64,000 nt of DNA from Burkholderia cenocepacia (GTDB lineage Bacteria > Pseudomonadota > Gammaproteobacteria > Burkholderiales > Burkholderiaceae): assembly GCF_900446215.1 (NCBI RefSeq), contig NZ_UAQZ01000001.1:930001-994000 (forward strand), given 5' to 3'. The stretch's first letter is position 1. Every line of letters starts with the position of its first letter. Positions 1 to 8,530 of the stretch are shown piece by piece. The notes under the pieces are model-generated. The model did not search any database. It had not been told where the DNA came from and saw only the letters and a program-made list of their open reading frames with translations. The translations under genes and the position numbers were made by a program.

Positions 1-945
1 CACGGCCGCGTCGGCCACGCTCAGCACCGGCGCGAAACACGCATCGGTGCCTTCGAGCAGCGCGCGCCAGTGCGCGGACGGCTGCCGCGCGAACACGTCT
101 GCGAAACGCGCCTTCAGCGCGGGCCAGCGCGCCCGGTCGTACTGCGACGCGGGATCGACGTCGGTCAGCCCGAGCCGTTCGACCAGCAGCGCATAGAACG
201 GCGGTTCGAGCGCGCCGATCGTCACGCATTCGCCGTCCGCGCAGCGATACACGTCGTAGAACGGCGCGTCGTGGAACAGGCTCGGCTGCGCACCGTCGAG
301 CTGGCCGTTCGCGCGCGCCCACAGCGCGAGCGAACCGAGCATCGACACGATGTCGACGATCGCGCCGTCGACCACCCGCCCCGGCCCGCCGCCGCGCACG
401 TCGAGCAATGCGCAGACGATGCCGAACGCGAGTCCGAGCGCGCCGCCCGCATCGCCGACGACCGTCGGCGGCACGCCGGGCCGACCGTCGCGGGGCGCGG
501 ACAGCGACAGCAGCCCGGTCAGCGCGACGTAGTTCAGGTCGTGCCCGGCCGCGGCTGCCAGCGGTCCATCCTGGCCCCAGCCGGTCATGCGCCCGTAGAC
601 CAACTTGGGATTGCGGCGCGCGCAAACGTCGGGCCCGAGGCCGAGCCGCTCCATCACGCCGGGCCGCAAGCCCTCGATCAGCGCATCGGCTTGCGCGATC
701 AGATCGAGCGCGGCGTCACGCCCGGCCGGCGCCTTCAGGTCGAGTTCGACGATCGTCTTGCCTTCGCGCAACAGATCGCCGTCGCGAGCCCGCAGCGCGT
801 CCGGCGCGCTGGTTCGGCCGGACGGGCGCGCGATCAGCGTGATGCGCGCGCCCATGCCGGCGAGCATCCAGCCCGCGAGCGGGCCGGGGCCGAGCCCTTC
901 GAATTCGACGATGTGGATGCCGGCAAGCGGCGCGTTCAATGACAT
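1..945 (-). CDS. Family III CoA-transferase / alpha-methylacyl-CoA racemase-like, 3' end cut by window
   Basis: The frame stays open from an ATG at 945 to the window edge (315 codons), so the C-terminus lies outside. The protein starts with the CaiB/BaiF hallmark: a short beta strand, then GPGPLAGWMLAGMGA, an early Rossmann-like segment, and later LRPGVMERLGLGPD and YGRMTGWGQDGP. The family moves CoA between acyl-CoAs or epimerises 2-methylacyl-CoAs; the GWGQDGPLA segment and an early EGLGPGP resemble the racemase (Amacr) branch. It is transcribed away from the IclR gene at 1071-1820 in the same direction and faces away from the acyl-CoA cluster starting at 1955. Family is clear; transferase versus racemase is not resolved. 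Confidence 0.85.
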   Translation of the reverse strand, partial: MSLNAPLAGIHIVEFEGLGPGPLAGWMLAGMGARITLIARPSGRTSAPDALRARDGDLLREGKTIVELDLKAPAGRDAALDLIAQADALIEGLRPGVMERLGLGPDVCARRNPKLVYGRMTGWGQDGPLAAAAGHDLNYVALTGLLSLSAPRDGRPGVPPTVVGDAGGALGLAFGIVCALLDVRGGGPGRVVDGAIVDIVSMLGSLALWARANGQLDGAQPSLFHDAPFYDVYRCADGECVTIGALEPPFYALLVERLGLTDVDPASQYDRARWPALKARFADVFARQPSAHWRALLEGTDACFAPVLSVADAAV

Positions 946-1070
946 GGTGACCTCGCTGAAATGCAGTCGGAACAGGGGCGGCGAAGCTTTCCGATTCTAT
1001 GCGAATGCCTGCGCCCGCCAGCTTCGCGCGACCAGCGCCTGTTCACACCGATAACGGGCTTGCGCGGGCC

Positions 1071-1820
1071 CTACGCCCGCTCGGCCAGCGCCGCCTGCAT
1101 CGCGCGCACGATCGCGTCCCGATGCGGGTCGATCCGCTCGACCGGCCCGGCCACGCCCATCGCCAGCGGCAGCCCGTTCCAGCCATCCGCGATCACCATC
1201 GAGATCATCGCGGCGCCCTGCGTCACGGTGTGCGCCGAATACGAATAGCCGAGCCGGCGGGTCTGTTCGACCTTGTCGAGCACGACGTCCTCGTCGATCG
1301 TCCTGCCCGACTTCCCGATCCGGCGGATGCTGCGTGACACGAGCCGGCGAATCGTGCTGTCGGGCTGGATGCTCAGCAGCGCCCAGCCAAGGCCCGACAT
1401 GCAGATCTCGCGACGCGTGCCGATCGGCGCATAGAACTGCACCGGAATCGAATGCGAGCCCTCGACCGCGTCGATGTACTGCACGTACAGGTCGCTCTGC
1501 ACCGCGATCACGACCGCCTCGTGCGTGCGCGCCGCCAGCCGCTTCGCGACCGCATGCCAGTGCCGCCGGCTGCCGGCCGCCGAATCGACCAGCGCTTCGC
1601 CGAGATTGACGAGCCGCGCGGTGGGCGCATACGCATGGGTTGCATCGTCGTAGGCGAGATAGCCGAGCGTCTTCATGCTGGTCAGCAGCGCCGCCGCGCT
1701 CGACCCCGGATACCCGCAGCGCGTCGCGATCTCGCGCACGCTCAGCGGCCGCTGCAAGGTGCTGAAGAGTTCCAGCACCTCGAACACGCGCGCCGCGCTC
1801 TTGACCACGCTTCCGCTCAT
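1071..1820 (-). CDS. IclR-family transcriptional regulator
   Basis: About 249 residues. An N-terminal winged helix-turn-helix (residues about 5-65: VKSAARVFEVLELF, then LSVREIATRCGYPGSSAAALL) is followed by the IclR effector domain ending in VRAMQAALAERA. The open frame extends to 1943, but the ATG at 1820 is preceded by AGAGGG and begins the conserved region, so it is chosen. It is divergent from the enoyl-CoA hydratase at 1955; the 134-bp gap holds the palindrome at 1852-1867. It probably controls the divergent acyl-CoA cluster in response to a pathway acid or CoA ester (inference). Confidence 0.88.
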   Translation of the reverse strand: MSGSVVKSAARVFEVLELFSTLQRPLSVREIATRCGYPGSSAAALLTSMKTLGYLAYDDATHAYAPTARLVNLGEALVDSAAGSRRHWHAVAKRLAARTHEAVVIAVQSDLYVQYIDAVEGSHSIPVQFYAPIGTRREICMSGLGWALLSIQPDSTIRRLVSRSIRRIGKSGRTIDEDVVLDKVEQTRRLGYSYSAHTVTQGAAMISMVIADGWNGLPLAMGVAGPVERIDPHRDAIVRAMQAALAERA

Positions 1821-1851
1821 CCCGCCCTCTCCGCAGCAACCGGCACGGGCC

Positions 1852-1867
1852 TTCCACGTATGTGGAA
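1852..1867. promoter_or_regulatory. Palindromic operator candidate for the IclR regulator
   Basis: TTCCAC-GTAT-GTGGAA is a perfect 6-bp inverted repeat in the gap between the divergent IclR and hydratase genes. IclR-family operators are typically short dyads of this size placed between divergent genes. Binding is inferred from position and symmetry only. Confidence 0.45.
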
Positions 1868-1954
1868 CGGAATTTCCCGCCGCCAACCGTCGTGACGATA
1901 CTAGGCTTCGGCCCGCGGCGTGAAGTCCCGCGGCACAGAACACACGGAGACAAC

Positions 1955-2737
1955 ATGGCAGCCTTTTTGATCCGTGAACGGCAGGGCGCGATCCTGACCG
2001 TCACGATGAACCGTCCGGACACCCGCAACGCAATTTCGGACACCGATGCGATCGACGCGCTGACCGAATGCTGCGACGAAGCAAACCGTGACGAATCGAT
2101 CCGCGTGCTGATCCTGACCGGCGCCGGCACGACGTTCTCGTCGGGCGGCAACGTAAAGGCGATGCGCGCGTTCGTGGAAGCGGGCCCGCACGACCCTGCT
2201 GCGATCCGCACCAGCTATCGCCGCGGCATCCAGCGGCTCGCGCATGCGTTCGAGCACCTCGAAGTGCCGGCCATCGCAGCGGTCAACGGTCCGGCCATCG
2301 GCGCCGGCACCGATCTCGCGTGCATGTGCGACATCCGCATCGCCGCCGAGCGTGCGCGCTTCGCGGAGAGCTTCATCGCGCTCGGTCTCGTGCCGGGCGA
2401 CGGCGGTGCGTGGTTCCTGCCGCGGATCGTCGGCGCCGCGGTCGCCGCGGAAATGTCGTTCACCGGCGATGCGCTGGACGCGCAGGCCGCGCTGCGCTGC
2501 GGACTCGTGTCGCGCGTCGTGCCCGATGGCGACCTCCTCGCGCATGCGCACGAACTGGCCGGCCGCATCGCGCATCACTCGGGCACCGCACTACGCCTGA
2601 CCAAGCGGCTGCTGCGCGAAGGCCGCCACGCAAGCCTCGACACGCTGCTCGACCTGTCGGCGTCGTACCAGGCGTTCGCGCACGCCAGTCCCGACCATCG
2701 CGCGGCCGTCACCGCGCTGTTCGCCGCGCGCGGCTGA
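1955..2737 (+). CDS. Enoyl-CoA hydratase/isomerase (PaaG-like crotonase)
   Basis: 260 residues with the crotonase fold: NRPDTRNAIS near residue 19, the oxyanion-hole segment AGTTFSSGGNVKAM near 56, and NGPAIGAGTDLACMCDIRIA near 115. The Glu of the usual GGGCE is replaced by Asp (GAGTD). The second catalytic Glu of true hydratases is absent; FAESFIALGLVPGDGG instead resembles the PaaG-type isomerase FVMAFSKLGLIPDCGG. Isomerase or a specialised hydratase is therefore more likely than a plain beta-oxidation hydratase. ATG at 1955 follows ACGGAGACAAC. It is the first gene of the plus-strand cluster. Confidence 0.88.
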   Translation: MAAFLIRERQGAILTVTMNRPDTRNAISDTDAIDALTECCDEANRDESIRVLILTGAGTTFSSGGNVKAMRAFVEAGPHDPAAIRTSYRRGIQRLAHAFEHLEVPAIAAVNGPAIGAGTDLACMCDIRIAAERARFAESFIALGLVPGDGGAWFLPRIVGAAVAAEMSFTGDALDAQAALRCGLVSRVVPDGDLLAHAHELAGRIAHHSGTALRLTKRLLREGRHASLDTLLDLSASYQAFAHASPDHRAAVTALFAARG

Positions 2738-2817
2738 ACCCGCGACGCATCGCGGCCGTGCGGCCGGCACAGGCCGGCCTGCCGGCCCGTCGAACCCACA
2801 TCGAAGGAGACATCGTC

Positions 2818-4038
2818 ATGACCAGCAGCAACGAAGGCGCACTCGCAGGGGTGCGCGTGGTGGACCTGAGCCGCGTCTATGCGGGGCCGTTCTGCGCGCA
2901 GACGCTCGCGGACCACGGCGCCGACGTCATCAAGATCGAACCGCCGCAGGGCGACGAAACGCGCGACTGGGGCCCCGCGATGCCGAACGGCATCTCCAGC
3001 TACTACTGGGGGCTCAACCGCAACAAGCGCAATCTCGCGCTCGACCTGTCGCATCCCGACGGACGCGACGTGCTGTTCCGCGTGCTCGAAACGGCCGACG
3101 TGCTGATCGACAACTTCAAGCAGGGCACGCTCGAACGCTGGGGCATCGGCTACGAAGACTGCCTGCGCGCGCGCTTTCCGCGCCTCGTCCACTGCTCGAT
3201 TTCCGGCTACGGCACCGACGGCCCGCTTGCGCGGTTTCCGGGCTACGACGCGGTCGCGCAGGGTCTCGCCGGCTTCATGTCGATCAACGGCGAACCGGGC
3301 GGCATGCCGCTCAAGGTGCCGTTTCCGGTCGTTGATTACGCGGCCGGCCTGAGCGCCGTCTCCACCATTCTGATCGCGCTCGTCGAGCGGACACGCTCCG
3401 GCCTCGGGCAGCACGTCGACATCGATTTGTTCAGCACCGCGCTGTCGATGCTGCATCCGGTCAGCACGAGCTGGATGGCAACCGGCGACGTGCCCGTCGC
3501 GACCGGCAACGTATACGGCGCGATTGCGCCGTACGGCGTCTATCCGTGCAAGGACAAGCCGGTCGCGACCGGCGCCGGCAACAACCGCACGTTCGCGCGG
3601 CTCGTCGACGCGCTGGGCGTGCCCGAGCTGGCGCGCGATCCGCGCTTCGCGACCAATGCACAGCGCGTCGCGCATCGCGATGCGCTCGACTCGCTGCTCG
3701 GCCAGCTGACCGCCGAACTGCAGGCGGACGACGTCGTCGAGCGGCTGATGCACGCCGGCGTCGCGACGGGGCCGGTGAACACCGTGGCCGATGCGTTCGG
3801 CCATCCGCAGGCGGCGCGCAACGCGATGTTCGTCGACACCGACACGTACATCGGCGCGGGCATCCCCGCCAAGCTGTCCCGCACGCCCGGCGCGATCCGC
3901 CGGCCGCCCCAGCCGTTCGCCGCCGACACAGACGCCGTGCTCGACGCATTCGGGATCGACGCGGCGCGCCGCGACGCGCTGCGGCAGGCGGGCGTGCTGC
4001 CCGACACGCGGGCAGACGTGGCCGGGAGCGCGTCATGA
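2818..4038 (+). CDS. CaiB/BaiF family III CoA-transferase
   Basis: 406 residues. Canonical start VRVVDLSRVYAGPFCAQTLADHGADVIKIEPPQGDETR; the family's conserved catalytic Asp falls in the region following SISGYGTDGPL / FPGYDAVAQGLAGFMSINGEP, and a C-terminal domain closes the fold. Expected reaction: transfer of CoA from an acyl-CoA donor (for example succinyl-CoA) onto a free acid, activating the substrate for the neighbouring crotonases and dehydrogenase. ATG at 2818 follows GAAGGAGACATCGTC. Its stop overlaps the next start by 4 bp (ATGA), so the two are translationally coupled. The substrate cannot be read from sequence. Confidence 0.92.
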   Translation: MTSSNEGALAGVRVVDLSRVYAGPFCAQTLADHGADVIKIEPPQGDETRDWGPAMPNGISSYYWGLNRNKRNLALDLSHPDGRDVLFRVLETADVLIDNFKQGTLERWGIGYEDCLRARFPRLVHCSISGYGTDGPLARFPGYDAVAQGLAGFMSINGEPGGMPLKVPFPVVDYAAGLSAVSTILIALVERTRSGLGQHVDIDLFSTALSMLHPVSTSWMATGDVPVATGNVYGAIAPYGVYPCKDKPVATGAGNNRTFARLVDALGVPELARDPRFATNAQRVAHRDALDSLLGQLTAELQADDVVERLMHAGVATGPVNTVADAFGHPQAARNAMFVDTDTYIGAGIPAKLSRTPGAIRRPPQPFAADTDAVLDAFGIDAARRDALRQAGVLPDTRADVAGSAS

Positions 4039-4832
4039 CCGCCCCGCGCTTTTCTTCACCGACGGACGACGATGCGCCGTCGATCCTGCGCGACGACGCC
4101 GACGGCGTCGCGTGGCTGACGATGAATCGCCCGCACGTCGCCAATGCGCTGTCCGCCGACGCGATCCGGCGCCTGTGCAACGAACTCGTCACGCTCGACG
4201 ACAACCCGTCGATTCGCGTCATCGTGATCCGCGGCGCGGGCGAACGCGCGTTCAGCGCGGGCGTCGATCTCGGCGACCCCGAGATCCGCGGGATGCAGCC
4301 GATGCGCGGACTCGCGCGCAACGTCCACGAGCTGATCCTGGAACTGCGCAAGCCGACCATCGCGGCCGTCAACGGCCATGCAATCGGCGGCGGCTGCGAA
4401 ATCGCGCTCGCGTGCGACCTGCGGATCGCCGCCGATAACGCGACCTTCGCGTTGCCCGAAGCGCGGGTCGGCATGGGCGCGAACTTCGCTAGCGTGCTGC
4501 TGCCGCGCATGTTGCCGCACGCGATCGCGATGGAGCTGCTGTTCACGGGCCGCCGCTTCGACGCAGACGAAGCGCAACGCGTCGGCCTGCTGAACCGCGT
4601 CGTGCCGGGCGCCGCGCTCGACGACACCGTGCGCGAGCTGGCGCAGACGATCGCCGCGAACGCACCGCTCACGATCCGCCGCATCAAGGAAACCGCGACC
4701 CGCAGCCAGGGGCTGCCGGTGGCCGCCGCGCTGCGGCTGGACGTCGGCCCCGACGTCTACGCGAGCGAGGACCGGATCGAGGGCGCCCGCGCGTTTCTCG
4801 AGAAGCGCAAGCCGGTGTTCAAGGGGCGCTGA
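4035..4832 (+). CDS. Enoyl-CoA hydratase (crotonase family)
   Basis: 265 residues. Both catalytic glutamates of classical hydratases are present: NGHAIGGGCEIALACDLRIA (first Glu) and FALPEARVGMGANFAS (second Glu). The oxyanion hole is at GAGERAFSAGVDLGD. It should hydrate a 2-enoyl-CoA made by the dehydrogenase at 7338-8492. The start ATG lies inside the stop of the upstream CoA-transferase (ATGA). It differs from the first crotonase in the cluster, which lacks the second Glu, so the two probably catalyse different steps. Confidence 0.9.
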   Translation: MTAPRFSSPTDDDAPSILRDDADGVAWLTMNRPHVANALSADAIRRLCNELVTLDDNPSIRVIVIRGAGERAFSAGVDLGDPEIRGMQPMRGLARNVHELILELRKPTIAAVNGHAIGGGCEIALACDLRIAADNATFALPEARVGMGANFASVLLPRMLPHAIAMELLFTGRRFDADEAQRVGLLNRVVPGAALDDTVRELAQTIAANAPLTIRRIKETATRSQGLPVAAALRLDVGPDVYASEDRIEGARAFLEKRKPVFKGR

Positions 4833-4913
4833 GCCCGGCACCGCACCGCGACACCCGCGCGCACCGCTCCCAGAACGCGGGCGCGCCAATAAAACATGGA
4901 CGGAGACACCTTC

Positions 4914-5966
4914 ATGCAACGAAAAGCATTCCTGGTCAGCGCGTGCGTGCTGTGCGCCACGCCGGCGCACGCGTCGTCGGTCACGCTGTACGGGATCGTC
5001 GACAGCTACGTCGAATTCGATCGCGTCGGCAGTTTGTCGAGCATGCGGCAAAGCGGCGGCGGCGCGTCGACGAGCCGCTTCGGCCTGACGGGCGTCGAGG
5101 ATCTCGGCGGCGGCACGTCGACGAAATTCGTGCTGGAAAGCGGCTTCTCGCCGGCCGACGGATCGTTCCAGGGCGGCACGCTGTTCTACCGGCAGGCATA
5201 CGTGTCGCTGCAGAACGCGCGCTACGGCGACCTGCGGCTCGGCCGGCAATACACGCCCGCGTTCTACGTCGTGTACGACGGCGATCCGTTCGGACTCAAC
5301 GAGCGGCTGTCGCCGCTCGCGCTGCTCGCGACGTCGACGGACACGATCACGAGCAACACGACGCCACCGATTCCGCGCTTCAACCAGGCGGCGTCGTACC
5401 TGAGCCCCGACTGGAACGGCCTGCGCGTGATGGCCACGTACGGCTTTCCGACGCCGAACGCGCTGTCGACACAGGCTGGACGCAACTACGGCGCCGGGCT
5501 GCAGTACCGGATCGGCGGCCTCTATGTCGGCGCCGGCTTCCAGGGCGATACGTCGGCCGGCAACCTGGGACCCGTCGTCGCGCCGTCGACGACCCGCCAC
5601 TACGTGTTCGCGACAAACTACGCATTCGCGCGGGTCAAGCTGTACGCCGCGTTCCTGTACGGCGTCGGCACGGCGGCGCGCCTGCCCGCGTTCTCGACCG
5701 CGAGCGTCGGTGCGTCGATCAACGTCGGCGCGCTCGATCGCGTGCTCGTGTCGGTGGTGCGCCGCGACGTGAAGGGTTCGGCAAACGACGCGACTGCGCT
5801 CGGCGTCGGCTACGACCATCCGCTGTCGAAGCGGACTTCGCTCTACGCCCGCTATCTCTACATGAAGAACGGCGGCGACGCCCGCAATACCGTCGTCGCC
5901 GGCCTGCAGCCGCAAGCAGGCGGCACCGAGCAAGTGTTCGCGCTCGGCATCGTTCACCGCTTCTGA
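4914..5966 (+). CDS. Gram-negative trimeric porin (OmpC/Omp32 type)
   Basis: 350 residues: a short signal peptide (MQRKAFLVSACVLCATPAHA) followed by SSVTLYGIVDSYVEF, the standard first strand of Burkholderia porins. Many alternating aromatic/small strands follow, and the protein ends in a terminal Phe (IVHRF), the outer-membrane assembly signal. The frame opens at 4896, but ATG 4914 is preceded by GGACGGAGA and begins the signal peptide. Its place inside the acyl-CoA cluster suggests it admits the pathway substrate through the outer membrane (inference). Confidence 0.9.
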   Translation: MQRKAFLVSACVLCATPAHASSVTLYGIVDSYVEFDRVGSLSSMRQSGGGASTSRFGLTGVEDLGGGTSTKFVLESGFSPADGSFQGGTLFYRQAYVSLQNARYGDLRLGRQYTPAFYVVYDGDPFGLNERLSPLALLATSTDTITSNTTPPIPRFNQAASYLSPDWNGLRVMATYGFPTPNALSTQAGRNYGAGLQYRIGGLYVGAGFQGDTSAGNLGPVVAPSTTRHYVFATNYAFARVKLYAAFLYGVGTAARLPAFSTASVGASINVGALDRVLVSVVRRDVKGSANDATALGVGYDHPLSKRTSLYARYLYMKNGGDARNTVVAGLQPQAGGTEQVFALGIVHRF

Positions 5967-5976
5967 CGGAGTGCCC

Positions 5977-7299
5977 ATGACCCCGACCCTTTCGACCCAC
6001 CCGGCCGTCGACGACGACGGCGCGACGCAGGCGCTGTATCGCCGGATCTCGCGCCGGCTGCTGCCGTTCCTGATCCTCTGCTACACGCTGTCGTTCATCG
6101 ACCGGATCAACATCGGCTTCGCACACGCGCAGATGGCCGCCGAGCTGCACTTCTCCGACGCCGTCTACGGGCTCGGTGCGGGCATCTTCTTCATCGGCTA
6201 CATGGCGTTCGAGATTCCGAGCAACGCGTGGCTCGCGCGGATCGGCGCGCGGCGGACGATTGCCCGGATCATGGTGCTGTGGGGCCTCGGCTCGGCCGCG
6301 ACGATGTTCGTCACGACGCCCGCGCAGTTCTACGCGTGCCGCTTCCTGCTGGGCGTGTTCGAGGCCGGCTTCTTCCCCGGCATCCTGTTCTATCTCGGCG
6401 CGTGGTATCCGCCACGGCAGCGCGCCAAGGCGTTCGCGCTGTTCATGACCGCGCTGTATCTCGCAGGGTTGATCGCCGGCCCCGTGTCGGGCGCGATCCT
6501 GTCGTACTTCGACCGCTTGGGCGGCCTGAGCGGCTGGCAATGGCTGTTCGTCGTCGAAGGGCTGCCGAGCAGCGCGCTCGGCCTCGTCGCGCTACGCTTT
6601 CTCGACGACCGGCCGGATGACGCACGCTGGCTGTCGGACGCAGACAAGGCCACGCTGCGCGCCGCGCATGCGCAGGCCGAAGCCGATACGCCGGCCGCGA
6701 ACGCGGCGCGGTCGTTGCTCGCGCACCGCGATTTCTGGCTGCTGTGCGCGGCCAATTTCGCGATCGCGGCCGCCGGCTACGCGCTGGTGTTCTGGATGCC
6801 CGTGATCCTGCATCGCGGCGGCTTGCATGGCGCGATGCAGATCGGGCTGATATCCGCGCTGCCGTACCTGTGCGGCATCGTCGGCATGCTCGCGATGGGC
6901 TGGCGCACCGAGCGCCGGCGCGAATGGCGCAAGCACGGCGCCGTCGCGATGCTCGCGTGCGCGGCGGCGCTCGCTGGTCTCGCGAGCAGCGCCGGCACGT
7001 CGCATCTGATGATCGCGCTGTGCATCGCGGTCGCCACGCACGCCGCGGCGCTGCCCGCGTTCTGGGTGCTGCCGGGGCTCGCGCTGCCGAAGCGCTCGAT
7101 GGCGGTCGCGATCGCGGCGATCACGATGACCGGCGCGATCGGCGGATTCGCGAGCCCGTTCCTGATGGGCGTGCTCAACACGGCCACCGGATCGATGCGC
7201 GGCGGCCTCTATTTCAATGCCGCGCTGCTGGCGGCCGGCGCGCTCGCGTTGCTCGGGACGCTGCGCGCCCGCGCGGCGGCGCGCGCGAACGCCGGCTGA
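5977..7299 (+). CDS. MFS transporter, anion:cation symporter (phthalate permease) type
   Basis: 440 residues with 12 predicted hydrophobic segments. SFIDRINIGFAHAQMAAELHFSDAVYGLGAGIFFIGY is typical of the ACS/phthalate-permease branch, which carries organic anions with protons; NAWLARIGARR is the MFS loop 2-3 motif. An in-frame GTG lies at 5971, but ATG 5977 after CGGAGTGCCC fits better. It lies 10 bp after the porin, suggesting a paired outer/inner membrane uptake route for the organic acid degraded by the cluster. Confidence 0.9.
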   Translation: MTPTLSTHPAVDDDGATQALYRRISRRLLPFLILCYTLSFIDRINIGFAHAQMAAELHFSDAVYGLGAGIFFIGYMAFEIPSNAWLARIGARRTIARIMVLWGLGSAATMFVTTPAQFYACRFLLGVFEAGFFPGILFYLGAWYPPRQRAKAFALFMTALYLAGLIAGPVSGAILSYFDRLGGLSGWQWLFVVEGLPSSALGLVALRFLDDRPDDARWLSDADKATLRAAHAQAEADTPAANAARSLLAHRDFWLLCAANFAIAAAGYALVFWMPVILHRGGLHGAMQIGLISALPYLCGIVGMLAMGWRTERRREWRKHGAVAMLACAAALAGLASSAGTSHLMIALCIAVATHAAALPAFWVLPGLALPKRSMAVAIAAITMTGAIGGFASPFLMGVLNTATGSMRGGLYFNAALLAAGALALLGTLRARAAARANAG

Positions 7300-7337
7300 C
7301 GGCACGGCTTCTTCCTCTCCTGTACGCACCTACCCAC

Positions 7338-8492
7338 ATGAATTTCGAACTCGAACTCGAACACCGGATGATCCGGGATCTCGTCGCGCGTTTCGTGAAG
7401 GACGAACTGATTCCGCTCGAAGCGGCGGTGATGGCGCGCGAGGCCGACGGCCAGCGCTTCGGGCTGCTCGTCGACGAACGTGCGCACCTCGACGAGCGCT
7501 CCCGGCAACTCGGCCTGTGGGGACTCGACGCGCCGCTCGACGTGGGCGGCTCGGATCTGCCGGCCGTCGCGATGGTCGGCGTGAACGAGGCGATCGGCAC
7601 GACCGTCACCCCGTACATCCTGCCGCCCGACTCGCCGAACCTGCGGATGCTGTGCGATGCGGCCGACGATGCGCAGCGCGCGCGCTATCTCGACCCGTAC
7701 GCACGCGGCGCCACGCGTGCCGCGATGGCGATCTCCGAGCCGGGCGCCGGCTCCGACCCGGGCGCGCTGTCGACGACCGCCGTGCACGACGGCGACGGCT
7801 GGGTGCTGAACGGCCGGAAGATCTGGATCAGCCACGCGGCCGATGCCGACTGGACGATCGTGATGGCGCTGACCGATCGCAGCAAGGGCAAGCGCGGCGG
7901 CATGTCGGCGTTCATCGTCGATCGCGACACGCCGGGTTTCATCATCGAACGCCGGATTCCGATGATCGGCGGGCTGTCGACCTACGAAATCGTGCTGGAA
8001 GACTGCCGCATTCCCGCCGCGCAACTGCTTGGCCCGGAAGGCGCCGGCTTCACGCCGATGCAGGCCCGGCTCGCGAACCGGCGGCTGGAGATGGCCGCGT
8101 GGTGCATCGGCCGCGCCGAGCGCGCGGTCGCGCTGCTGTGCGACCATGCGAAACAGCGCACGACCTTCGGCGTGCCGCTCGCGGAGCGTCAGGCGGTCCA
8201 GTGGTGGGTCGCCGACGCGCTCACGCAGATCCACGCATGCCGCCTGATGACCTACGAAGCGGCCGCGCGCGTGGATGCCGGGCAGGATGCCCGCACGCAG
8301 ATCTCGATGGTCAAGGTGTTCGCGACCGAAATGGCGTGGACCGTGATCGATCATGCGATGCAGACGCTCGGCGCGATGGGCATGACGAAGGAAATGCCGT
8401 TGCAGCAGATGGCCAGCGAAGCGCGGCTGATGCGCATCTTCGAAGGCCCGACCGAGGTGCACCGTTGGGTCGTCGCGCGCAGCGTGCTCTGA
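7338..8492 (+). CDS. Acyl-CoA dehydrogenase
   Basis: 384 residues, full length for the FAD-dependent family. Visible motifs: AISEPGAGSDPGALSTTA (FAD/substrate loop), KIWISHAADADW, RTTFGVPLAERQAVQWWVAD, LGAMGMTKEMPLQQMASEARLMRIFEGPTEVHRWVVARSVL. The Glu in FEGPTE sits where the catalytic base of medium-chain enzymes lies. It should introduce a 2,3 double bond in the activated acid. Start ATG 7338 gives MNFELELEHRMIRDLVARFV; no strong Shine-Dalgarno is visible. Confidence 0.92.
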   Translation: MNFELELEHRMIRDLVARFVKDELIPLEAAVMAREADGQRFGLLVDERAHLDERSRQLGLWGLDAPLDVGGSDLPAVAMVGVNEAIGTTVTPYILPPDSPNLRMLCDAADDAQRARYLDPYARGATRAAMAISEPGAGSDPGALSTTAVHDGDGWVLNGRKIWISHAADADWTIVMALTDRSKGKRGGMSAFIVDRDTPGFIIERRIPMIGGLSTYEIVLEDCRIPAAQLLGPEGAGFTPMQARLANRRLEMAAWCIGRAERAVALLCDHAKQRTTFGVPLAERQAVQWWVADALTQIHACRLMTYEAAARVDAGQDARTQISMVKVFATEMAWTVIDHAMQTLGAMGMTKEMPLQQMASEARLMRIFEGPTEVHRWVVARSVL

Positions 8493-8530
8493 CCGCGGCG
8501 CGCCGCCCACTTCCACGATGGAGCCCTGCG

